Shown here piece after piece: positions 37,629 through 49,170 of a DNA stretch of 64,000 bases. Position numbers and translations under genes: made by a program. The stretch is from contig BTRK01000003.1 in assembly GCA_036245805.1 (NCBI GenBank), positions 38,891,215 to 38,955,214 of the forward strand, read 5' to 3'. The DNA is from Pristionchus mayeri (Eukaryota; Nematoda; Chromadorea; Rhabditida; Neodiplogasteridae). Below the pieces are notes generated by a model. The model was not told the DNA's origin. It ran no database searches and saw only the letters and a list, made by a program, of their open reading frames with translations. Every line of letters starts with the position of its first letter. Position 1 is the stretch's first letter.

Positions 37629-40600
37629 TCAAGCGGGAGGTCTACGGAGGTTCATCACTCGCTCCAGCAGCGTCGCCTTAGCGTCGTTGGAGAGCGATTT
37701 GTAGCCTTCAGTCGTCTACAAGAGTGCACAGTTGGAATAAAGAAAAATTTACAGAATACCTGCAAATCCTGAATTTTCTCGACGGTTTCAAACTGCTCGA
37801 GGCAATAATCCTGAAATAGCAATCTATTTCATGTAAAAAGACATTTTCAAAGGTACTATTGGTTCCTATGACGTCACATTTTTATGTGCTGCTCCCTAAT
37901 CGTATTCATTTCATAAGTCACTCTGAATGATATGCATGCCAAGCACCGATTGCGTAAGATACAGATGAGTGATCCATGCAATATATTAGCAAAATCAACC
38001 AAAAAAATCAAGTACCTGGAAATTCACTAGTCTGAACTGATCCGATAACATGAGCTTTTCACACTCTTTAAACTTCTTGGAGGCGATGAGAAACTGCTCG
38101 ACTTGATCGATAATCATCTGTGTGTGGTATAAGGCTTTAAAGCAGCTCTCACCATCATGCTCTACGGGCCATGATAACATTCCTCAGATTGTCTTTCGTA
38201 AATGTGCACATGCCCTCTCCCTCCCCCTGTGCGATATTTTCAATATTAGTATGGAAACCGGCACTGTCCCATCACTATGGAAATTCTCACTCATTACCCC
38301 AATCCCCAAACCAAACAAGAATCCCCAAGTACCTGACTCTTATCGCCCTATCTCCATACTGTCTCCCGCCTCTAAAACAATGGAACGCCTTGTCAAACAT
38401 AAGCTTGCCCCTTACCTTTACCGCTCCAATATAATTCCTAATTACCAACATGGTTTTCGATCCGGTGCCTCTGTTCTTACCAACCTCGTAGACTGTGAAA
38501 ATGACTGGACCTTCGCTCATTCCCGTAAAGAGCAAACTGATGTTATATACCTCGACTTCTCTCGTGCATTTGACACCGTCCCCTTTCCCAAGCTTATCTC
38601 TAAATGTTTGCATTATGGTATTGCTGGTAATCTTCTAAATTGGATCTCTGATTTTGTAACGGATAGGCATTTCTCCGTAAGATTAGGTACTACCGTATCC
38701 AAGACCTTCCCCGTTCTTTCCGGCGTACCACAAGGATCTGTGCTAGGGCCTATTCTATTCTCTCTTTATATAGCTGATATAACACATGTCATTGCTCCCT
38801 TCCCCGATGTGTGTGTAAAAGCTTACGCAGATGACATTAAGATATACGTTTCCTACTCCAGTAAAACTAAAGCCTCTCGCACTACCCAATTACAATATGC
38901 CTTGGACGCCATCTCTTCGTGGACTTCCAATCAATTGTCTTCCAATCAATTCTTCCAATTCATTTCAATTCATTTCTTCCAATCAATTGTCACTCTCTGA
39001 ATCTAAATGCACTCATCTTCACATTGGTTCCTCCCCCGCCCCCCAATATCTAATTAATAGCGTTGTCCTCGAGCAAGTCCCCCAACAACGTGATCTCGGT
39101 GTACATGTACTTCCCTCCCTTAATAACTCTGCCAGTATTGACGATCGTGTCCAGAAAACCACAACTGTCATGCACATTATGCTTCGTGCTGTATCCGTGA
39201 ATGATCCCACTATCCTAATCAAATGCTTCAAAACATATGTTCTCCCTCACTTTGAATTCGCTTGTCCTTTCTGGAACCCTCATATTAAGAAACAGAGTCA
39301 GAAGCTTGAGAAAATCCAAGAAAAATTCACTCGTATTCTATACTATCGGTGCTTTCCGTCTCCTTCATATCCTCTTAGTCTTCCCTCCTATTCTCAACGT
39401 CTGTCTTTCCTTGGTCTTCAAGCGCTTTTTGAGAGGAGAGTCATTTATGATCTAGTCCTGGCCCGTAGGATCATGTATGGAGACACCATACTAGATAGAA
39501 GTAAATTTTTCCTGTTTGCTCCCCTAAGAGAAAGGACCAACAACTTTGGAATCTATAATATATTGAGAAAACCAAATCCACACCTCGATATCACTGTTTT
39601 TCTCGTAGAGTTGCTAGGATCTTAAACGCTCTTCCCACCCATGTATTGTCATCCCCCAGCATCCATGTCTACAAGAAGAGATTGAGAGCTCTAGAATTTG
39701 ATTTTAGGAAATATATTTTCCAATAGTATTTCCTCCTTCCACTACTTTACCCATTCCATAGTCCCCATTCATCCACTCTTCTCCCCCCCCTCCCTCCCTT
39801 TAGAGATCCTCTGACGCTGGTTCTCGGAGCAGAGTCTACCTGGTCTACCTCGAGTGCCTCCTCCTCGATAAAACTCCCCATCAGACCAGACGAAGACAGA
39901 TGAGACCAGCCGATTGGATCTTCTCATTTTAAGATTGCACTTCCACCCCCCCCCCCCCACATTCCCCCCTTCCTATCGTATTTTGTCCTCAGTGTGAGGA
40001 GAGTCAATTCTCTTGTATCATAACGCATAAGTAATTATTCGTCTTTCGTTGCGCCACCGAGCGTAGATAAAATATATATATTTAAATAGTGGGAACAGAA
40101 TTTTCTATACATCTTGATTATTCACATATCACGATAAATAACATAGTAACAAATAACACGATAAATTTAATAATATTAAAATAAAATACCTTGATCTGGA
40201 AACGATCTGCCAGTTTCAGAAGAGACTTGGCATTAGCATCTAATTAAGATCGTAAATATCACATTTCCATCATCAACAAACCATTGATTTTCGTATACGA
40301 CGGGTAGATAAATTTCAGCATTTCGATGAACTCCTCAAATGCGATCAAATAGAAGCATATCGTAAATAAAAGATACCTTTCGATCGATATCCTTCAACTC
40401 AATCTCCTTCTTATCCTTCTCGACGAAATCACCGTAGAACATTGCGTTGAATACTGGGGAATGGACTGCCAGGATCTATAATGTACCTCGTCGAATTATT
40501 GTAAGCTTCAACCGCTCTGCTTTTGCATGTCCCTATTTACATGTAACCGTCCGATCAGTCTGATATACGCGCGGAACTTCTTATTTGAAAGAAGAGCCGG

Positions 40601-41404
40601 ATGTGACCGCAACGCCACCCTGAGCGCGTTGCGATCGTACTGGGCAATTCCCGTATGGGGGAACGGTATATTTCCATACAGTAGATTCCTGTATCTCGAT
40701 AAATACCTGTTTGCTGACGTAGACCTTCTCTCCATCAATCACCAAGGCGACATCGTGACGGGGCTCATTCGGATCAGTGAAGTCGATATCGGGAATGATT
40801 CTGGAAAATATTGTGAGAGTAGAATGCGTAAAAAGTGGTGTCGTGATCAAATTTTCAACGTAAACAATAATCGCAGAACTATAAATACAGGAAAATATTT
40901 TCCCGTTTCGCGAGAATTTATGTACACTAATGAGTATATCAGGCCACCACTCTGTTACGCATTCTACGATCACATAAATGTTAATCATGAATAAAACAAT
41001 CGCAACCTCAATCCCTTGATGTTGGAAAGAGTGAATCGAGCTTCAACAACGATCTTATCATCCTTTATATATCCCTAAAGAACGAACAAGCTAATTTAAT
41101 TTCACAATCATTCTTGCCTGTTCCTCGTTCACAAGTTCATCCCATTTGATGAATTCGGAGAATCCCTGGTTCGCAACTTTGTGATTGAAGGTCTTCTTGT
41201 ACTTCTAAGATATTTTTACTATAAACTGAATCGCAAAAGGAACCAATTTTCAGCTGTGAACTAAAGCAAGCTTACGCCGATCACGGAGTTCTCAGAGCTT
41301 TGATTATTGACTAGCTTCAACTCTGCGTCGACATCGATACTCCAGATGTGACAGATACTCGTGCGATGTTGAAGGTGCACTCCTAGCGATGATTTACTAG
41401 TCAT
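37629..41404 (-). CDS. MATH-BTB (BATH) domain protein, intact, 272 aa
   Basis: Ten exons join in one frame: 41404-41276, 41204-41118, 41074-41007, 40800-40707, 40475-40377, 40333-40282, 40239-40190, 38117-38016, 37810-37760, 37715-37629 (stop included). Residues 1-95 are the later part of a MATH domain (SIDVDAELKLVNN, GFSEFIKWDELVNEEQ, KIVVEARFTL). From about 96 comes a BTB fold (HDVALVIDGEKVYVSKQ, HSPVFNAMFYGDF, EFIEMLKFIYPSY, LLKLADRF) and then a BACK-like helical end. BATH proteins recruit substrates to cullin-3 ubiquitin ligases; nematodes have large, fast-changing sets. Introns 2 and 3 have unusual donors (GC after exon 2, GTTGCG after exon 3). Intron 7 contains a LINE. The start lies just inside MATH, so an upstream exon may be missing from this model. 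Confidence 0.85.
38124..40090 (+). mobile_element. 5'-truncated LINE (CR1/Jockey-like) in BATH intron 7
   Basis: Only the reverse transcriptase end of a non-LTR retrotransposon remains. The frame 38122-39000 starts inside the RT domain and holds the fingers/palm motifs YRPISI, YLDFSRAFDTVPF, GVPQGSVLGPILFSLYI and the catalytic YADD. Near 38924-38992 a duplicated TTCCAATCAATTGTC block shifts the frame, and the rest continues in 38831-39625. A second shift near 39600 leads to RILNALPTHV and a stop at about 39724. The 3' flank ends in a TA-rich stretch near 40090. It is dead. It lies antisense to the BATH gene, and its 5' junction is about 5-10 bases from the splice acceptor of exon 8. Confidence 0.9.
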
Positions 41405-41849
41405 CTTCGCCACTGACAACCACCTAAAGAAGTCACGTGATAACAGTGCCCGGAACAGCAAGACATGACACATTATACAATAACCGGATGAGCACAAAAT
41501 AATTAATCATCTATTAAACCTAATAGTCCTAATAATGACTAACCAAGTCCGTGAACTTATTTGGTAGAAAGTTTAGAGACTCCTACGACCTCGAAGCGAA
41601 TGAATCTTGATGATGATGAATTGTCTGAAAATCAACTTCCAATGCTTATAAAATCGGTTGATCACTACGTGCTGCGATGGCATAACTCATTTAATGTTTT
41701 TTTCAAAAGGCTTCATCGTCCTGGGATAGCAACTTATTCAAAAATATCAGTAGAGCCATGATTCCTATCATAACGACCACTTTAGCCTGCAATGCATTTA
41801 AGACAGGCGAATATTATATATACTAAAATCATATGAAACGTCTAAAAGG

Positions 41850-42100
41850 GACGAAGTGGTGTAGTGGTCTATGGCGCGCCCTCACATTCCATCCCACCCG
41901 GGTTCGATTCCCGGCCGTGACACCGTCTCCGCCCCACCAAGGCGCCTACCCCCAGGTAAATAGTCGTAAATAGGTCTGGCGAAAGGTGGGCACTCCGGAC
42001 TGGATCCGCCCAAATTGACACTTGCCTAGCAGTGTTCTCCCGCGAGCCCAGTCTCGTAATATGGAACAAAAGATGAAAGAATCACCTGTAGTCTCGTTAC
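41850..42100 (+). mobile_element. tRNA-derived SINE, second type
   Basis: GAAGTGGTGTAGTGGTCTAT gives an A box and GGGTTCGATTCCCGG a perfect B box 30-odd bases later. The body continues with CACCGTCTCCGCCCCACCAA and a region with ACTGGATCCGCCCAAATTGA. A real tRNA is unlikely because the cloverleaf stems do not close around these boxes. Confidence 0.72.
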
Positions 42101-42298
42101 TTCCAGTAGTGGTCATAGTAGAGGAGAAGTGGCCCAAAACCTGTCAGGAATGTGCATTACCACGACAAAATATAAGGAAAGAGATAGGTTAGGTACTGTA
42201 AGGATGAGCACGAGCAACATCTCGGAACAAGACTCAATGACCAGCACTACAAAGTTAATCAAATTCAAAGTTAATCAAAGTATCAAGGAGTATGGCCA

Positions 42299-42396
42299 AG
42301 GGCACTATGTCGGATGAGAACAATAACGTCATGCCGCATTTGACATCTAAAAGGCGGATTGACGTCATAACGCTCATCCGATCTAGTGCCCCCCTA
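42299..42396. repeat. Imperfect hairpin, about 100 bp
   Basis: GGGCACTATGTCGGATGAG at 42300 is mirrored by CTCATCCGATCTAGTGCCC near 42395, with AACGTCATGCCGC and its partner GCGGATTGACGTCAT-like bases inside. It may be a small MITE. Confidence 0.6.
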
Positions 42397-42631
42397 TCGA
42401 TACCTTCGTTCATCAATCAAGGGAACAGTTAAAAAGAAACTTGTTCAGAGAAGATAGTCTTGCGATCTGTAAACGCATGCCATACTTCCATATTTCGCCC
42501 TTCAACTTACATAATTTATCCTCAAAGTAAGCAAATCTATCGAAATTATGGCTTCAAAAGTATTGCAAGTAAGAATTACAATAAATTGAGAAGAAATTAT
42601 CATGCGGAATAGCTAAAAGAGACGAGTATAT

Positions 42632-43148
42632 CAGGGCTGGGCGGAAAAAAATTTTCCGGTTTTTCCGGTACCTAACCGGAAAAATTTCCGACCGGAAAAT
42701 TTCCCGGTCTGCTGCCAAGATTTTCCGAAAAGATACACTAAAAATTATTGTAAGTTTAAATAGAATTCGAATTTTTTAAAAAAAAATTCGAAATGGGAAA
42801 AAAATTAAAATCAATGTTTTATTTCTCGGAAATATATCAAATTTTTCTCGGATATTTCTCCGAAATATATCAAATTTTGAATACTTTTAACATTGAGATT
42901 TCAATCGAAAAAATGATTAATAATTCCATCCTAAATTTTTGAGCAAATACAATTTCACTAAGCATTTTTGACAAAATTTACATTTTTTCTTTGTAGATTA
43001 GCATAAAAGTGCTTCGGAAATAGTCTAAAAGCCCGGAAAACGACACTGAAAATTTATTTTCCGAATTTTCCGGTTTTTCCGGTATTTTGGACCGGAAAAT
43101 TTCCGTTTCCGGTTTTTTTTTCCGGTCATCCGATTCCGCCCAGCCCTG
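42632..43148. mobile_element. hAT-type MITE with 8-bp target duplication
   Basis: The element starts CAGGGCTGGGCGGAA and ends TTCCGCCCAGCCCTG, and is flanked on both sides by GAGTATAT (42624-42631 and 43149-43156). CAGGG tips with an 8-bp duplication are the hAT signature. The 517-bp body is rich in TTTTCCGG/CCGGAAAA repeats and codes for nothing. Confidence 0.93.
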
Positions 43149-43299
43149 GAGTATATACTGTACGAGAAAATAATCAATGGAAAATACATTCAACAGTCAA
43201 CTGTCATAATAGAATCCGTTCCTGACTCATAAAATATAATATAGCATGATCAGATACAGTACGAATTGAGTTGACAATTAACTATGGTATTCTAGTCAT

Positions 43300-44665
43300 A
43301 GCAAGGGAAAATCCTTTCATAGAAATGGAGCAACATGTAGCCAACGACCAGATGGAACTTGAACTCATCCACTTTTGACACGATCGTGTCTGAAAATTAT
43401 CGATTGTTGACATATATATTTCGAATTATTTCCCATCCCTCCCTGTCCAGAAAACTACCGAAATCAACTTCGGATTGATTAATATTGAAGGAATGGTAAA
43501 GGTTGTACATTGGTATAACGAAACCAAACCCCCACTGTAGAAACTGATAATTCTATCTCTCCCATGCCACTTCACATTGTGAATCAAGATCACGGAAGGA
43601 AACGGACCGTTCGAGACAATATCGTACTGCATGAGGAGGTAGATTCCGACAAGAGTCATGGGGATAACTTCGAGCAGGACGAAGGAGAGGAGGGCGGAGG
43701 ATCGACGAGCATTCAGACCTGGCAAATAATCAGCAAATGTTATATCACCCAACAACCCAACCTCCTCATCACGTCACTCCCGAGGAAGTATTGGTGAATA
43801 ATGAAAAAGAAAATAACATTAAAAAAATAAATTATAAAAATATCGGCCTACCGGGGTGCAAGTGCGGTCCACAGAGGAGAACTGCGATCAGCGCAATCGT
43901 CTTGAAGTACACGACCAAGTCCCCTGCAGAGATTACTTTTTGCTAGATAATACAGTCAGAAAAAAACAAAGAGGTGCCATCCCCATTCGATTCAGTCGAT
44001 TATTGATGCACACTCTATGACCAGTCAGAACAGGGATTCAATTCAAAGACATAGCAATTGCAAAACATCAACCGATAAAGTCGAAACTGACCATTCTCCA
44101 CCCATCCAGCTTCGCGCGCGCATTTCACTCCGTACAGCGTGCCACCAGTCAGAAAGAAGAAGAGCCTGAATTGTGCGTGGTGTGATTGCTTGGTGCGTCG
44201 AGAGGGCGAGATTTCTCACAAATAGGTTTCCGAGAGAATATTAGCCGTTCTCTGTCTGGATAGGAAGATGAACAGGATGAAGATGATGTAGACAAGAGAT
44301 GCATTTATCGCGAGAGAGCGCCTTCGTGCGTGCAATGACATCTGGAAAGAAGGCAACTTTATCAAGATTGGAACTGTGAATTAAAGTTTCCCAACGTTAT
44401 TAAAAATATTTGCATTTGTGCGTGTGCCTGATCACGCCCGCTCTCTTGTTTCTGCATACTCTCTAACCCCTTTTGTCATGATCAGGCACGCGCGCAATTT
44501 CAAAAACAATTCAAAGGTGTTTGGTAACTTAAAAAAAAAAAATTAGCACTGCAGAGACTCACCCGATCCACCATCGGGCATTGCAAGGAAGGCACCAGGA
44601 CCGAAGGATTGGTTGCATAGGCTGCAGGGAAGCATAATGACGCACCATCCGAAGTTAGTCCACAT
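43300..44665 (-). CDS. Multi-pass membrane protein, unrecognised
   Basis: Minus-strand exons by eye: 44665-44563 (MWTNFGWCVIMLPCSLCNQS...), about 44341-44255 (INASLVYIIFILFIFLSRQ), 44165-44093 (LFFFLTGGTLYGVKCAREAG), 43940-43853 (VVYFKTIALIAVLLCGPHLH), 43725-43565 (SFVLLEVIPMTLVGIYLLMQ, then NGPFPSVILIHNVKWHGR) and about 43392-43310 (KVDEFKFHLVVGYMLLHFYE). Each has one hydrophobic segment. Layout and the GPFP..V motif recall the 34.5-37.4 kb membrane protein (DGPFTFVLP), so it may be a distant relative; this is inference. An upstream hydrophobic stretch (44797-44700) may be a further exon. I do not know the function. Confidence 0.48.
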
Positions 44666-44797
44666 CTGCAATTCACATTTTGAAAATATACTATTCAATA
44701 AATTACTAACTACTTTAAGAAAAATTTGTAAGCATATACACAAAATCGAGACCGATATGAGTTGGGGTAGTATTTGAAGCAACATAAACATCAACAC

Positions 44798-45480
44798 GGG
44801 ATATATTCATAGGTGTCCAGCTATATAGGCGGCAATGTCAGGCAGATTTCACATTTCACCCATTACCAGAGGGTCATGGCTGAACTCTGCTTGACAGACC
44901 TTTGAGCCAGAGGCGTGGACAGGTATGAATATATTCTAGTGAGCCACTCAATAGAAGATGAGTCTGTGACGAAAAATAATGTTATGATACTATTCCATAT
45001 TACTCTAAGGTGTCGTATTTGTAATATAGAATTTCCCACTCAACGCATCGAATCGTAAAAGATTCGGATAAAGATAAAAGATAAAAAAATAAAGCTTTCT
45101 TTCTTTTATAAAGCGATAAGCTTATAGCACATTCTTTACATCCATGAAAAATTATTTGGTATGTTCGCGCTTTCACGTCCCTACAAGCTCTCAGTAAATC
45201 TATTTTCTTAATATGCAGCTGAATTCAATACGTGTCTAGTATCTTATCCTACCCGTACTGCCTCGACCCCCAACACAACGAATCGCAATGGAGCGACGTA
45301 ACTTCCATCAACACCATAAACGGATCATCCCATACCCCATATGCACTATGAATTGATGGAATACAAAAATTGTATTTGTATTTTGTATTTGAGATTAATT
45401 CGTGCTCGACATGATGTCAAGAGTGAGGGAATTGTATCAAATTCAATCCTCGCGAAATAAGTTGGAAAATGAAATAAAAC
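44798..45480. other. Gene-free stretch
   Basis: Short frames only; no element or RNA recognised. Confidence 0.4.
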
Positions 45481-45489
45481 CTCTATAAT

Positions 45490-45735
45490 TCCCACAGTCT
45501 CTGTTATCTCCCTTCCCTTTGAATAGTGTCACAATCTCGCTCCTTCGCCATTACTCAGGCATCTTCATATATCTCAATATTCTATTGAACAATCTGGATA
45601 GCCACCAAACTCCGGCCTCTCCTGCTGCTTTCCACGCATCGATGGGTATTTTGCCGTCTGGACCATACGCTTTCCTCCAAGGACATTTTCCAATTGCCCA
45701 TCTAACTTCTTCCAAGGACCATTCCATTATCTGCT
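45490..45735 (-). pseudogene. LINE reverse transcriptase fragment (RTE/Jockey-like)
   Basis: On the minus strand the frame reads EWSLEEVRWAIGKCPWRKAY, GPDGKIPIDAWKAAGEAGVW, LFNRILRYMKMPE, then an in-frame TAA, then WRRSEIVTLFKGKG. This is the N-terminal RT region of a non-LTR element (KAxGPDGIP...W.S.IV.IFKGKG). It is an 80-codon relic with a stop and no catalytic YADD. Confidence 0.82.
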
Positions 45736-46669
45736 GATCTATTTTATCACCTTCTTCACATTCTTCTTCTTATAGCTGACCTGGTGAATTAATGCTGCGC
45801 ACTCATTTCACAATTGCCTTCGATCAAAATTCACCAGTGATTGTAATTATCACTGCTTGATCTGAGTACAATATTTCGATGGTTGCTTACTTGGCGAACA
45901 CGTGTATCAGGAGTGGGATAAAGGTGTGAGAGATGAGACATGGTTGATCGTAGATGCAATTTCTCTCTGAAACAAAACTAAATTGACTCGATACGAGATG
46001 CCTTTGAAGAATTTTTTTTTATCCGCGAGCTGAATTTGAGAGAAATCAGGGCTGTCTGATAATCTATATTTCAAGATTTTATTCCACAATATCTTCGTTA
46101 TACATCATCTTCTGCTTTACCGGTCGAGAGAGTGTGTGAATGATTGCATGAAGATATGATTATGAAGATGTTGTATTATATATTCACGTGAGGTGAGTAG
46201 TCGCTGATGCGCACTACGATTTGTCTGTGTTAGAGTATGGTATAGTACAAACTCTTTGCAAATTTCGGAATTCGATGCAGATCACACTCGAATTTCACGG
46301 CATCGACGACGATCCACCAGATAGAAGGGTGAGTGAGATGCTAATCTTTCTATGTGCGCTCTCGAAAATTCGAAAATACGAATAAGCATGGACCAGCGAA
46401 ATTGTATATTCAGCGACGTCTGTGTTTCGATGATGACTCAAGTGCACGATGCGAGGGCTATGTGCGATGATAAGAGCATAGTCATTTAAAAATAATATCG
46501 TGTCAACTGCTTCCGAGTTGAAAGACCATTACGGAAAGTATAACGTAATTTATACGTCGCGCAATTTAATGTTCGTTCTACCCCAATTTTCCATCACTCT
46601 TTAGAGGCACAACGGAGGCTGCAGCAGAATACGGCGACAAGCTGCAATAGAGTTGGCAATTTGAATGCT

Positions 46670-46800
46670 GTCCTCATTTCTAATTATGTCAAAACGTTCC
46701 TCTAAAGGGTACGATTTTTATTGCAGAATCTGATTCTCCATGGCCGAATTAGGATCCTGAGGTAGTTCATTGGCCACAACTCTGTCCCCCCAATGCCGAT
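46670..46800. repeat. Dispersed repeat shared with 55865-55965
   Basis: The block with CAGAATCTGATTCTCCATGG and GTAGTTCATTGGCCACAACT here returns in reverse orientation at 55865-55965, just beyond the end of segmental duplication copy 2. Confidence 0.75.
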
Positions 46801-46840
46801 CCTCAATACGGATATCCCGGACATTGCGTCTTTTTGTGTA

Positions 46841-47211
46841 AAAATCACATTTTTGTTCGTAACTCATTTCAAGATTATGCAAATGACACTTCTCAAAAAG
46901 TCAATCGATTGCTCTCTCCGAGAAGAACACAATCGATTCTGAAGTCCTAGTCGCTAATACTAACCGTTTTTTTTGAGATATATCGAATATACTATGTGTT
47001 TCTTCCCTTTTCTTGTTGTCGAATTGTGATTTGACTGAACAAGAAAATATAAGAAAAAAATAGTATATTCGATATATCTCAAAAACGGTTAGTATTAGCG
47101 ACTAAGACCTCAATAGATTGTGTTCGTCTCGGAGATAGCTATCGATTGACTTTTTTTTAAAAGTGTCATTTGCATAATTTTGAAATGAGTTACGAACAAA
47201 AATGTGATTTT
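46841..47211. mobile_element. Inverted-repeat MITE, about 370 bp
   Basis: AAAAATCACATTTTTGTTCG and CGAACAAAAATGTGATTTT are the ends; the arms stay paired through ATATATCGAATATACTAT to a centre near 47025. No coding capacity. Confidence 0.85.
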
Positions 47212-47629
47212 AAAGGAATCTTGTAGTCCCAAAGTTTAATTTTTAAAACGTTCTGTAATTTTGAATATCGACTGTGATAATCGACTCAAAACAACTTATT
47301 AAACACAAAAAAATAATAAAAATACTATTTTTGTCAAAATTGACTTTAAAAATGGCGAATTTAAAAACATTCTTCTGCAGCCGATGGGTATAAAATTACG
47401 GTAGAAATCTAGTTGTTTGCGACCTAGCGGCAAGAGTCAATCACGGCGGCGGCGTCGTATCTTCTGCGGTTTCTTCGACGTTTTCTGTTGTTTTCATTCA
47501 TTTATTGCGTTTAATGGTCGTAAAACATGAAGTAGATTAGTTCCGCTTTCTGTTTATGCACTCAAATGAACCTGTGATGCGTTTTTTTATGTTATTGAAC
47601 CGCATTCTGGCGGCCGACGCGAGCAAGGC

Positions 47630-47680
47630 CTAGACAGGCGGCGGATAGGGAGCCATGCTCCCTATCCGCCGCCTGTCTAG
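47630..47680. repeat. Perfect 24-bp GC-rich hairpin
   Basis: CTAGACAGGCGGCGGATAGG plus AGC (47630-47653) pairs exactly with 47657-47680 around the loop CAT. It stands 64 bases before the PITP exon. Confidence 0.93.
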
Positions 47681-47743
47681 ATTATTGATTATTATTGATT
47701 ATTAAAATTTAATCGGTAAATTAATAAGTTTTAATTGTTTTAG

Positions 47744-47875
47744 GCCCCGCAATATCGCGCCCAAGGGCTCGCTGGCGATCCACGAGGAGGCCTGGAACGC
47801 CTACCCGTACTGCCGGACGGTGCTGACGAACCCCGACTACATGAAGGACAACTTCTTCGTCAAGGTCGAGACCCG
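47744..47875 (+). pseudogene. Lone phosphatidylinositol transfer protein exon
   Basis: Between a TTTTAG acceptor and a GTACGT donor the frame reads [40 protein letters not shown] and VETR. PITPs have APEG.L...[23 protein letters not shown] here. The frame is open, but no other PITP exon follows before the AADAC-like gene 300 bases downstream. The later PITP exons in this window are at 217-755, 47 kb away. Hence a gene fragment. Confidence 0.8.
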
Positions 47876-48882
47876 GTACGTTCCCCATCTAACATTTACA
47901 TATAACATCGGGTACCCGGAATACTTCGGTGTTTGATTAGCCAGCCACATAGGGGACCTGAGTCAATCGATAGTTGACGAGGGAAGAGGTGAAGGGAGGA
48001 GGAGAGGGCATTGATCTACCCCTCCCCCGTCCCCACTATTTCCCCGTTCGTCCCTCTCCCGCCTTTCGCGGGAGCACGTACTCATAATGCTTCCCTTCCA
48101 TCGGCGCGCGTCTCTGTATTACTTTCCGAATCGCCCTCTCACCCTCTCACCTTACTGTAATGTCGATTCAGATGGCTGGCGATAAGCAGAAGAAGGGATC
48201 TCATCTGGTCGCCGGAGGCACGATCGTGGGCGTGCTGGTGCTGCTGATGGCGGCAGCTCTCTACCGACCCCTCCCGAGAAGGTACGGTAGATGTAGATGA
48301 GGATCATTGCAAAGTGCTTGTAGTTGGAGATCTGCACGATGTTCACAAAGGGGTGATTACATAGGCTGAATAGTATCACTTCAGATGGCCAAGTCTACGA
48401 TCGACAAGGTGGCGATGCACATCATCGAGCCCGTGCTTCGAATCTCCTACTACTATCCGGTGAGTTTGGGTTGGACCATACCTGTCCAGCACTGACGACG
48501 TTTTGGTAGTCAAAAAAAAATCGACAACTCCCTATACGTTGTAATTTTGCTCAATCTGGTAGTCAAAAAAAATCGGCGTTCATGGTCGATAATGTTGTGG
48601 TAGATCATGATGTAATCAAGTCCAACTACCGTACCAACTTACACTATGGGACTACAGTAACCCAAATTACAGTAACTTGATTACCGTAGCCCGGGTTCCG
48701 TGGAGCAACTTGAGTTCCTTGGGTCAAACTTTTTTACAAAAAATCATCAATCACTATTGATGTTCTACAGTAACCTACCGTAACCCTCACTACCGTATGC
48801 CCATTGGCCAATCACGAACTGACTTTTTTTCTAAAAGATACCATAAAATTCAGTTCGTTCCTCAATATTGAATAACATAGCT

Positions 48883-49170
48883 GGGGGCATAGCTCAGCCG
48901 GTAGTGTGTCTGGCTGAGCGACGCAGGGTCCCGGGTTCGAATCCCGTCCGGAACAAGACCACCCCATCAGGCCGACCAAGCCTGGTCCAATTGGTACTGG
49001 TACTAAAACCAGGAGTAAAGGGGCGGCGTCGCCGGCTGGCAACTGAGTGACAACCTATGCCGCTATATGCTATGGATGCGTACACACCGATCAAAAGACA
49101 CCTGCGCACGTTCCGCGCGTTGAAAAATACGCTGAAGACGGAACTACCTTTACCTTTACCTTTACCTTTT
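48883..49170 (+). mobile_element. tRNA-derived SINE with ACCTTT tail
   Basis: GGGGGCATAGCTCAGCCGGT starts a tRNA-like head with A box TAGCTCAGCCGG and B box GGGTTCGAATCCC. A 180-bp body follows and ends in four ACCTTT repeats (49141-49168). It lies in intron 2 of the AADAC-like copy 2. A functional tRNA is unlikely since no CCA-side stem closes the head. Confidence 0.82.

Noticed and set aside
41860..41930. tRNA gene
   Set aside because: Boxes fit, cloverleaf does not; repeat-like body follows.
46275..46328. Short ATG exon MQITLEFHGIDDDPP with GTGAGT donor
   Set aside because: Plausible first exon, but nothing downstream joins it in a recognisable way.
48883..48955. tRNA gene
   Set aside because: Good A and B boxes, but no closing acceptor stem, and a SINE body with an ACCTTT tail follows.
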